Shown here: positions 33,861-41,100 of the stretch, one piece after another
Layout of the letters: every line of letters begins with the position of its first letter
Position numbering within the stretch: position 1 is the first letter of the stretch
DNA from: an uncultured Pirellulaceae bacterium
GTDB taxonomy: Bacteria; Planctomycetota; Planctomycetia; Pirellulales; Pirellulaceae
Assembly (NCBI GenBank): GCA_937928555.1
Contig: CALFWR010000072.1
Coordinates: forward strand, 31,934 to 95,933
Direction of reading: 5' to 3'
Length of the DNA: 64,000 nt
The notes under the pieces: generated by a model
The model's input: only the letters and a program-made list of their open reading frames with translations
What the model was told of the DNA's origin: nothing
Databases searched by the model: none
Position numbers and translations under genes: made by a program

Positions 33861-34688
33861 CTAACTCAATTCCTGCTGGATCAGTGTCGTCACCAACTTC
33901 GAAAGCAACGGTTCGGCTTCGTTGGCGACTCTGACAATCTCGTTGACGTCAGCGGGTTCCAGGGCATCGGGAAAGCACAAATCGGTGACCACCGAAAAAC
34001 CCACCACCCGCAAACTGCAATGCACCGCGACAACCACTTCGGGAATCGTCGACATGCCAACAACATCTGCACCCATCGTCCGCAGCATGCGGTACTCGGC
34101 ACGGGTCTCAAGGTTCGGGCCGGCCACCGCGACCAGCACGCCCTTATGAGCCACGATGTCTTCGGCCCGGGCAATCGCAAGGGCCTTGTCGACCAAAGCC
34201 TGCTCGTAGGGCTCGCACATGTCCGGAAAACGTGGCCCCAGTCGATCGTCGTTGATTCCGATCAGCGGATTGTCGCCCATCAGGTTGATATGGTCTTCAA
34301 TCACCATGATGTCGCCTTTGCGGTAGTAGGGATTGAGACCCCCGACCGCGTTGGACACCACCATCAAATCTGCCCCCAGCGCTTTCATCACACGCACCGG
34401 CAGTGTGATCAGCTTCAGCGGATAGCCTTCGTACATGTGGAGACGGCCTTCCATCGCGACAACCGGCACCCCGGCCAACGTCCCACACACAAGACGACCT
34501 TTGTGTGACAGCGCCGTCGAGCTGGGAAAGTTTGGAATGTCCGCGTAGTCAATCGCGGCTTGGACTTCGATTTTTTCAGCCAACGGCCCCAAGCCCGTCC
34601 CAAGGATGATCCCGGCCCTGGGTGTTTCGCTCCATTGCTCACGAATGGCGCTAACAGCTTCCTGGATTTTGTCGTGCAGTTCTAACAT
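33861..34688 (-). CDS. Purine nucleoside phosphorylase (trimeric PNP family), copy 1
   Basis: The protein has 275 residues, the usual length for trimeric PunA/XapA-type PNP. Motifs: AGIILGTGLGPLAEKIE, FPSSTALSHKGRLVCGTLAG, MEGRLHMYEGYPLKLITLPV, VSNAVGGLNPYYRKGDIMVI, GPNLETRAEYRMLRTMGADV and GMSTIPEVVVAVHCSLRVVG, with the late VTDLCFPDALEPADVNEIV. It is the first gene of a pair with a second PNP. The two keep the same motif order but differ widely in sequence, so the duplication is old. This one has the more typical active-site loops. It starts 95 bases downstream of the secreted-protein gene ending at 34783. Confidence 0.9.
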   Translation of the reverse strand: MLELHDKIQEAVSAIREQWSETPRAGIILGTGLGPLAEKIEVQAAIDYADIPNFPSSTALSHKGRLVCGTLAGVPVVAMEGRLHMYEGYPLKLITLPVRVMKALGADLMVVSNAVGGLNPYYRKGDIMVIEDHINLMGDNPLIGINDDRLGPRFPDMCEPYEQALVDKALAIARAEDIVAHKGVLVAVAGPNLETRAEYRMLRTMGADVVGMSTIPEVVVAVHCSLRVVGFSVVTDLCFPDALEPADVNEIVRVANEAEPLLSKLVTTLIQQELS

Positions 34689-34782
34689 CGGTACCTGTCG
34701 TAAGTTCTTCGAATGAACCGTAGTGAATCGAAGAAACTATCCGATAGGTTGCCGATACTCAAGCCGACACGCGACAGATCTG

Positions 34783-36165
34783 CTACTTGCGAACCGGTTT
34801 TGTGTCTCGACGAGCTGCAGAGGCAGCGGCCGCAGGTTTGGCCACAAAAGCCAACCCTTCGACAAGCTTGCGATCGTGCGGTCGAAATCCGTCAGCAAAA
34901 TCGGATTCAAGCGTGAACACAAAAGTCATCCGACGCCCATCGGTGTTGTTCACGTGATAGTACAACCACGTCACTGGAACACCGCCTTCTTTACCTTCGA
35001 CTTCAACGGAAAGCACACGGACTCCGTTTTTCGTTTTGTACTCGTTGTCGTCCACGATTCGGGCAATCTGATCAGCCGCAATGATGCGGCCGACTTCTTT
35101 GCGGTAGTTCTTCAGTCCCAACGGTCGGTTGGCCGGACGGGCGGGCAGTTTGACGATGTTGCATTGAGCCAGCAAATTGCCGTTGTTGAGAAATCGAAGG
35201 ATCGCCGCTTCGTCTTCGGCCGCGATCGTGCGCCAACGCGGATCGTACTTCACAACCAAACCTGGCAGCGACAGTTTAAGCCGCTGCTCGATCGTCTTAC
35301 CCTTGGTCAGCTTTGCGAGAGTCTCGTTGGTCAGGTGCTTGCAACTGTTGTCCGGAGACGTAACCAACGCCACGCTGGTGCGGCCGTCAAATCCGGGAGC
35401 AAGCTGACCCGGTTGACGAATCTCTCTCGCATCAAGCTTGATTTTTTCCAACATCTGAAATTCGCCCAATGCAATTTTGATCTCGCAACTGACTTCGATG
35501 TCGGTCGTCACGTCGTCGATGGCGGCTCGTAACTTTCCAAGAACAAAGATTCGTGCCTTGCCGGCGCGGACGTCACGCAATGAAAGTTCCACGTCGTTGC
35601 GAATGATGCGATCGACAGCCATGAAATTCGCGAGCGCTGAATCGGTTGGCTTCCATTTGGAACCCCGCTTGACCTTCTTCCTGTTAATCAGCGCCGGCAC
35701 AGAAAGTGGATCCAGTGGATTTCGCAGCAACTCCAACTCCGATTGGGATAGCGTGTCAACAATCGAAGCCATCTGAATGTGCTTGCCACTGCCGGGCTTG
35801 ACCCGCGCGACAACCAACTGGTTCTTTCTTCCCAACGCGGTGCCAACCTTTCCAGTCTGAATCTGGTAGCGACCTTTGGCCTGATCATAAAACCGAATCG
35901 CCTGGTTGGATTTACCCTTACCACTAAAACGTTGATAGTAACCCAGCTTTGCGAGAGTCTTCATCGGCAACCGCTGATACTTGCTGCCATCTTTGGCAGG
36001 CTTTTCACGACGGAGCACAATTTTCCCTTCGTGCTCAAAATCAAGCACAACGCGTTGCTGCTGGTTGGAAGTAAACTTCAAATCGATGTCAATCGATTCG
36101 GCCGCAAACACAGGGCTGATGATCGCAAGCGCAACTAACTGCAAAAGTGAAACAGCAATTTTCAT
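34783..36165 (-). CDS. Secreted hypothetical protein
   Basis: I do not recognise a family. The protein has 460 residues from MKIAVSLLQ (AAGGAC eight bases upstream) with a signal peptide ending SPVFAAE. Beta-rich segments follow, such as IDIDLKFTSNQQQRVVLDFE, GRYQIQTGKVGTALGRKNQL and DVRAGKARIFVLGKLRAAID, with a central part resembling a repeated load or lipid-binding fold: VSCEIKIALGEFQMLEKIKL. The C-terminal half contains NGVRVLSVEVEGKEGGVPVT and ends with an Ala/Arg/Lys tail. The strand-rich pattern with a signal suggests an envelope protein. Single gene, divergent from the sigma factor. Confidence 0.6.
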   Translation of the reverse strand: MKIAVSLLQLVALAIISPVFAAESIDIDLKFTSNQQQRVVLDFEHEGKIVLRREKPAKDGSKYQRLPMKTLAKLGYYQRFSGKGKSNQAIRFYDQAKGRYQIQTGKVGTALGRKNQLVVARVKPGSGKHIQMASIVDTLSQSELELLRNPLDPLSVPALINRKKVKRGSKWKPTDSALANFMAVDRIIRNDVELSLRDVRAGKARIFVLGKLRAAIDDVTTDIEVSCEIKIALGEFQMLEKIKLDAREIRQPGQLAPGFDGRTSVALVTSPDNSCKHLTNETLAKLTKGKTIEQRLKLSLPGLVVKYDPRWRTIAAEDEAAILRFLNNGNLLAQCNIVKLPARPANRPLGLKNYRKEVGRIIAADQIARIVDDNEYKTKNGVRVLSVEVEGKEGGVPVTWLYYHVNNTDGRRMTFVFTLESDFADGFRPHDRKLVEGLAFVAKPAAAASAARRDTKPVRK

Positions 36166-36693
36166 CGGTTGTTCGTCCTTGAAACACCTGAATGAATGGT
36201 TGGCGAATTCAGATACCAAACGCATCTGAAACCCGAGGCAATCCGTACCCTTGCGAAAAAATTCCCAATCAACGGCAGATCCCACCATGATTCATCGTCA
36301 GAAATCTATCTCAAAGTGACATTTAGATTGTGGCAGCGGTGCAGTTTGCCACCCGCGCCACAAAACCGGTAGCGGAGCTGTTGATGGCGAAAAACCCGGC
36401 AAAAACCGAATATCTTGCCATCGGCAGGAAAATTTCGGCGAACTTGGTACACCGTTTGCAAGACTTTTGGTTGACCAAGAGATTCCCGGCACATTTTTAA
36501 TTGAGAATCTCGGTAGATTTCTTTCGGTTTAACCGGAGGACACAACGTTCGAAGAAGTGCTACTTCGAACGAATGCCACGAGAGGGCGTAATGATTACAT
36601 CTCTCTGGCATCAAATGGCATGTCATCAGGATGGCAGCCACCGTTGAAACTCTCAGCATGTTCTTCCCCTGAACATCGAAAGTGAGCAAAAAG
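36166..36693. other. Intergenic region between the secreted protein and sigma factor genes
   Basis: This is about 530 bp between divergent genes and should hold both promoters. A few short frames exist, but none has a ribosome-binding site or family motif. I found no strong hairpin or repeat. The length could allow a long 5' leader for the sigma factor. Confidence 0.4.
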
Positions 36694-38382
36694 ATGCATT
36701 CGGATTACAAATGTGACTCAATTCGCGAACTTCGCGACCAACAGGTTCGTTACGCGCCTCGAAACAAGAAAGTCGAACAGATCGACGCTGCAGAGATGCT
36801 GCTGCGCGAGATAAACACACGCCAGAATTACAACTTTGAATTCGTTTGTTTCCGCGTAACGGGATATCGCCCCGACGCCGGTCCGATCGTAAAGATCCCG
36901 GGCAAAGACCTGCTTCACGATCTTCACTACTTCATCGAAGACCTTTCAGAGTCTTCCAATTTGGCGGCCGATGATTTCGGCCAACCCGTCTACACCGTCG
37001 AAGATCTCGCCAAACGTTTCAATGTCTCCACCAAAACGATCTCGCGATGGCGTTTGCAGGGACTCGTCAGCCGTAAGTTCGTTTTCGATGGCGGCCGCAA
37101 ACGGGTTGGCTTTCTTCAGACCAGCGTCGATGGATTCGTAAAAAACAATCGCGAAAAAGTCGATCGTGGTCAACGATTCAGCCAACTGACAGAACACGAC
37201 AAAATTGAAATCATCGATCGGGCCCGGCGACTGGCCCGCGCGGGGGGATGCCCGGCAGAAGTCACCCGCCGTATCGCCCGACACATGGCTCGCAGCATTG
37301 AAACAATTCGGTACACCATCAAGCAATTCGACGAAAAAAACCCCGCGATCGCGGTTTTCCCGGACCAGACCGGCCCGCTGAACCTCGAGATGAAAGAACG
37401 CATCTACGCGGACTTTTCCGCAGGCAAATCAGCAGAAGCCATCGCGTCACGCTACTGCCGAACCAAAACGACCATCTACCGCGTGATCAACGAGATGCGT
37501 GCCACGGTGATCAAGGAACTGCCGCTGGACTTTATGGACAGCCCGGAGTTCCACCGAAAAGGTGCACAGAAGAAAATCGTCGACGCGAATATGCCCGTTC
37601 CGGAGAAGGCTTCCCGCAAACTCAAAGCCCCAGCGGGTCTGCCTCGCTACCTCGCATCACTCTACGAAGTTCCGCTGCTTAACCGAGAACAGGAACAGTA
37701 TCTGTTTCGCAAGTACAACTTTCTCAAATGCCGCGCCACGCAACTGCGCGAAAAACTCGAAGTATCCCGCGCTCGCTCCAGTGAGATGGATGAAATCGAA
37801 AAGTTGTACAACGAAGCCGTCAAGATCAAGAACAAGATCGTCCAATCGAACTTGCGTCTGGTCGTATCGATCGCCAAGAAACACGTTAAAGCCACCGAAG
37901 ATTTCTTCCAACTGGTCAGCGATGGCAACATGTCCCTGATCCGCGCAGTCGAAAAATTCGACTACACACGTGGAAACAAGTTCAGCACTTACGCGAGCTG
38001 GGCGATCATGAAAAACTTCGCCCGAACCATTCCCGGCGAATTCCGCCAGAAAGATCGCTTTCGACCCACGTCCGAAGAAATGTTCCTCGCGACGGCGGAC
38101 GAACGAACCGATCGATACCTGCTGGAAACCGAACAGGCTCTGCGTGCAGAGCAGGTCAGCTCCATCCTCGACACGCTCGACGATCGCGAACAGCGGATCA
38201 TCATCAGCCGCTTCGGTTTGGACTACCGCCAGGAACCCCAAACACTCAAGCAGGTTGGCGAAGAACTGGGCGTTACCAAGGAACGCATTCGGCAGATCGA
38301 AGCCCGGGCACTGAGCAAGCTTCGCGCGGCCGCCGGCGAAGACCGAGCCATCTTTGCGGACTTCATCGATTCCGAAAACTAG
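36694..38382 (+). CDS. Sigma-70 family factor with N-terminal helix-turn-helix modules
   Basis: The protein has about 562 residues from the ATG at 36694 (GTG at 36682 is the alternative). The C-terminal half (about 310 on) is a normal RpoD-like sigma: LYEVPLLNREQEQYLFRKYN (region 1.2), NLRLVVSIAKKHVKATEDFF to FSTYASWAIMKNFARTIPGE (region 2), region 3, and TLKQVGEELGVTKERIRQIE (region 4.2 HTH). The N-terminal half is unusual: an excisionase/MerR-like HTH (YTVEDLAKRFNVSTKTISRW, about 107), then a possible second HTH (CPAEVTRRIARHMARSIETI) and a third (AEAIASRYCRTKTTIYRVIN) before the sigma core. This suggests extra DNA contacts or a fused regulator. It seems to be monocistronic. Confidence 0.88.
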   Translation: MHSDYKCDSIRELRDQQVRYAPRNKKVEQIDAAEMLLREINTRQNYNFEFVCFRVTGYRPDAGPIVKIPGKDLLHDLHYFIEDLSESSNLAADDFGQPVYTVEDLAKRFNVSTKTISRWRLQGLVSRKFVFDGGRKRVGFLQTSVDGFVKNNREKVDRGQRFSQLTEHDKIEIIDRARRLARAGGCPAEVTRRIARHMARSIETIRYTIKQFDEKNPAIAVFPDQTGPLNLEMKERIYADFSAGKSAEAIASRYCRTKTTIYRVINEMRATVIKELPLDFMDSPEFHRKGAQKKIVDANMPVPEKASRKLKAPAGLPRYLASLYEVPLLNREQEQYLFRKYNFLKCRATQLREKLEVSRARSSEMDEIEKLYNEAVKIKNKIVQSNLRLVVSIAKKHVKATEDFFQLVSDGNMSLIRAVEKFDYTRGNKFSTYASWAIMKNFARTIPGEFRQKDRFRPTSEEMFLATADERTDRYLLETEQALRAEQVSSILDTLDDREQRIIISRFGLDYRQEPQTLKQVGEELGVTKERIRQIEARALSKLRAAAGEDRAIFADFIDSEN

Positions 38383-38594
38383 CGATCGCCATTTGCGACA
38401 TGCCGTCACGGCCTCAACAGCCGCCACGTTTCATCAATCCCACAGCGGGCTGAATCACATTTAGCCCGCTTTTTCCATGACCACCTCCGGATTCCCGGGC
38501 CAACCCTTATGGCTTGCCTGTTACAAACAGGTGCACAAAAACCTGATATAAACCCGGATTATTGGTACCACTTCCGTTCGCCATCGGGTGCATC

Positions 38595-39968
38595 ATGAAA
38601 TTCCCACACAGTTTTGGGCTTCGCACGCTTTTGATACTGATCACGATCTCGGCCCTTGTCGCCAGCTACTACGGCAACCGCTGGTATCGTGAACATCTCG
38701 AAGAAGTCGCCATCAAGGCCATCAATGACGCGGGTGGCAAAACAAAAGAGAATAAAGACAAAAAAGTCATCCGCGTGCTCTTTCGCGGCTCGAAATTCGA
38801 CGACCAGCAGCTTGAAAAAATGACACAGCATCTGCGCAACATCCGCACGCTGGAAGAATTGGACTTTGTCAAAACGTCCATCACCGACAAAGGCATCGAC
38901 TACCTGATGACGATCCGGCACATCAAGGAGCTTTACCTCTTCGAATCAAAAATCACTCCCGAGGGAATTCGCACCCTGCAAAAGCATTTGACCAGCGACG
39001 TCGCAGTCAAAACAGAGCAACCCGAACCCATATCATCCGGCATGGCCGCGATGAACGTCTACTCGCACGCCATGATCGCACTCGACTGGACCCCCGACGG
39101 CAAATACCTTGCCACCGGAAACGGGGCCGGCAAAATCCAACTTTGGGATTTCGCCTCCAACGAACCGGTCGTTCAATGGCAGGCACACGAGGATTGGGCG
39201 TTCGCGCTGGCTTACTCTCCAAACGGGACGCTGATCGCAACCGGTGGTGGTGACAACGCGATTCGTCTGTGGGATCCGCAATCCAGAGTCCCCATCGGCG
39301 AAATGCATGGACACACCGACGATGTCCACACCGTTGTCTTTTCGCCCGACGGCAAGACACTGATTTCGTCCGGCGATGACAAAACCATTCGCTTCTGGGA
39401 CCTCGAATCAGGACTCGAGACCCGCAAGCTGACCGGTCACAAAGCCCAGATTCCTGCGATCGCAATCAGCCCTGACGGAAAGTTACTCGCATCCGCCAGT
39501 CGGGATGACACCGTGTGCCTCTGGGATGTTGATTCCGGTTCACTGCTGAAGACGTTTCCCACCGACGGTCAGTTCGACGTCAACACCGTGGCCTTTGATC
39601 GACTTTCAACAACACTCGCGTCAGGAGACCAGAACGGAACAATTCGCTTGTGGGACTTGCAAACGCTTGAGCTGAAGCAAACCATGAGAGGGCATAACGG
39701 CAAGATCTACAAAATCGCTTTCGATACATCCGGAACAGAATTGGCATCATGCGGAGACGACGGCGTGCGGATGTGGCAGATCAAATCCGGCTCCAACATC
39801 GCCCTGGGCCAGCAGTTCGTCTCCAATCTTGCCTACCATCCAAAAGAAGCCCTGCTTGCATCAACGAGTGCCGCTGGCGAAGTCCATCTTTACGATTCTC
39901 GCACCGGTGAGTCTCTCAAAGTCAACCGCACGATGTTTGGTGAACGGGGGTTTGACTTTGCCGACTGA
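38595..39968 (+). CDS. Membrane-anchored WD40-repeat protein
   Basis: The protein has 457 residues from MKFPHSFGL. An N-terminal membrane helix (LRTLLILITISALVASYYGN) is followed by a leucine-rich-like segment (about 50-125: HLRNIRTLEELDFVKTSITD, RHIKELYLFESKITPEGIRT) and then a run of about seven WD40 blades with the typical WDxxS ending, for example DGKYLATGNGAGKIQLWDFA, DNAIRLWDPQSRVPIGEMHG, DKTIRFWDLESGLETRKLTG and DDTVCLWDVDSGSLLKTFPT. This is probably a scaffold on the membrane face. It overlaps the next gene by 11 bases. Such small LRR-WD40 anchors are a planctomycete habit; no enzymatic motif is seen. Confidence 0.82.
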   Translation: MKFPHSFGLRTLLILITISALVASYYGNRWYREHLEEVAIKAINDAGGKTKENKDKKVIRVLFRGSKFDDQQLEKMTQHLRNIRTLEELDFVKTSITDKGIDYLMTIRHIKELYLFESKITPEGIRTLQKHLTSDVAVKTEQPEPISSGMAAMNVYSHAMIALDWTPDGKYLATGNGAGKIQLWDFASNEPVVQWQAHEDWAFALAYSPNGTLIATGGGDNAIRLWDPQSRVPIGEMHGHTDDVHTVVFSPDGKTLISSGDDKTIRFWDLESGLETRKLTGHKAQIPAIAISPDGKLLASASRDDTVCLWDVDSGSLLKTFPTDGQFDVNTVAFDRLSTTLASGDQNGTIRLWDLQTLELKQTMRGHNGKIYKIAFDTSGTELASCGDDGVRMWQIKSGSNIALGQQFVSNLAYHPKEALLASTSAAGEVHLYDSRTGESLKVNRTMFGERGFDFAD

Positions 39969-40383
39969 TCAACGCACCGCCGCTCGCGCTGTCCCGGCCT
40001 TGTTTTGCATCGCCAGCGTGATCGCGTGTTTCGTTTACGCCTGGACCCGGCACCAATTGCCTGACTGGTGGCGGAATCACGGGGGCGGCATTCCCTACGT
40101 CGCATTCTGGATCTGCTTTTGGCACGTTTTAATTCCGGCACGCAAGTACATTCTGCCAATCTGCATTGGCTGCGTCCTGTTTACTTGTCTGCTCGAATTC
40201 ATCCAAGCTGCCAGCCTGCCGCAACCACTGGAGGATTTTCGACGAACGAAATTCGGCGCTGCCTGGCTGGGGTACGGTTTCGACGCTCACGACCTTCCGC
40301 CCTATTTTTTGGGCGGCCTTGCCGGATGGCTTTTGCTGACTTTAACCGGAATTATTCACGACAACGGGCGTAGATCGGGTTGA
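39958..40383 (+). CDS. DUF2809-like membrane protein, 3' end rewritten by a mobile element
   Basis: The protein has 141 residues starting at a TTG at 39958 (GGGGG seven bases upstream), overlapping the WD40 gene, so coupled to it. Four hydrophobic segments are visible (VPALFCIASVIACFVYA, YVAFWICFWHVLI, YILPICIGCVLFTCLLE, YFLGGLAGWLLLTL), with FIQAASLPQPLEDFRRTKFG and LGYGFDAHDLPPYFLG between them, matching the DUF2809 pattern. Mobile copy D is inserted after codon LTL: the last residues TGIIHDNGRRSG and the TGA stop come from the element. Removing the element and one TTTAA restores LTLSSKSKHDI and a TAA at 40560-40562. The core seems intact, so the gene may still work. Confidence 0.75.
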   Translation: MPTDQRTAARAVPALFCIASVIACFVYAWTRHQLPDWWRNHGGGIPYVAFWICFWHVLIPARKYILPICIGCVLFTCLLEFIQAASLPQPLEDFRRTKFGAAWLGYGFDAHDLPPYFLGGLAGWLLLTLTGIIHDNGRRSG

Positions 40384-40531
40384 ACCACACAAAAGATAAC
40401 GTGACAACGGGTTCGCCTCGGAAATTTCGGTTCACCTCGCCGATGAAGTGCAGGAAAGCGATTTTACCCGGACTGACACGGCGTTCATTGGCTGAACTAA
40501 AGTCACGCCCATGCCTCGTGAATAATCCGGG
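40346..40531 (-). mobile_element. MITE-like element, copy D (186 bp, TSD TTTAA)
   Basis: It starts CCGGAATTATTCACGA and ends GTGAATAATCCGGG. Perfect TTTAA direct repeats flank it (40341-40345 and 40532-40536). It is the closest relative of copy C, in opposite orientation; on the minus strand the core reads FIGEVNRNFRGEP, as in C. One base is missing near the left part of its reading frame relative to C. It lies inside the 3' end of the DUF2809 gene. Confidence 0.9.
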
Positions 40532-40665
40532 TTTAAGTTCGAAATCCAAACACGACATCTAACAGCAATTGCGTAACAGGACAGTATCCGCGAGCGCAAT
40601 TGAAAAACGCCAGATCAGTTGCAACGTCGAAACTGCGGTTTGGCACGAAAACGAAACTCGCGCGT

Positions 40666-41034
40666 TTACGGTGTGGGCGACCGCATTTTTAACCGCTCAA
40701 TCGTATTGTTGAAACTGGATTGTCGTGAATAAGCATCAGGGAGTGTTGCCGCAAACGCAACCAACAAAATCAGGTGGACGATGAGCGCCAACCGTCCAGC
40801 GTTTGGGGCCTGGGATCGTGCGCGTACGCGAAAGCGATACCACAGGAACGCACTCGCGGCCACAAACCCCAGAAAAATCAGACGATTCGTGAAGTGCTGA
40901 CCGTTCAAAAGCAATAGAAACAGAGCGCCTACCAACAGCAAACCGCCGGAAATTCCGCGAGGAGCCGACGGCAACGAAGCGACCGAAGCTTCGCGGATTG
41001 CCGGAGGCGAGGAATATGGATTTTCACCTGCCAT
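40666..41034 (-). CDS. Small membrane protein with ENPYSSP N-terminus
   Basis: The protein has 122 residues from MAGENPYSSPP. The NPY-SP start is a motif I associate with many small planctomycete membrane proteins. Two hydrophobic stretches follow (GGLLLVGALFLLLLNG and LIFLGFVAASAFLWYRF), then a basic loop and a third (LALIVHLILLVAFAATLP). The C-terminal tail is polar. It lies 66 bp after the giant M56 gene on the same strand and may be part of its operon. Function unknown; no catalytic motif. Confidence 0.65.
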   Translation of the reverse strand: MAGENPYSSPPAIREASVASLPSAPRGISGGLLLVGALFLLLLNGQHFTNRLIFLGFVAASAFLWYRFRVRARSQAPNAGRLALIVHLILLVAFAATLPDAYSRQSSFNNTIERLKMRSPTP

Positions 41035-41100
41035 AGTGAAAGCTGTCTTTGATTGATCATTGGCGCTGGGATTGATCGAGCACTCTACCAAAAGCGTCGT

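Noticed and set aside
36306..36689. A 127-codon minus-strand frame before the sigma factor
   Set aside because: Composition does not look like protein and it has no ribosome-binding site or family motif; it fills the intergenic region by chance.
38550..38567. CCCGGATTATT at the start of the WD40 gene region, resembling the mobile-element end
   Set aside because: Only about 11 bases match; the sequence diverges at once, there is no right end within 200 bp and no flanking duplication. Probably chance or a decayed stub.
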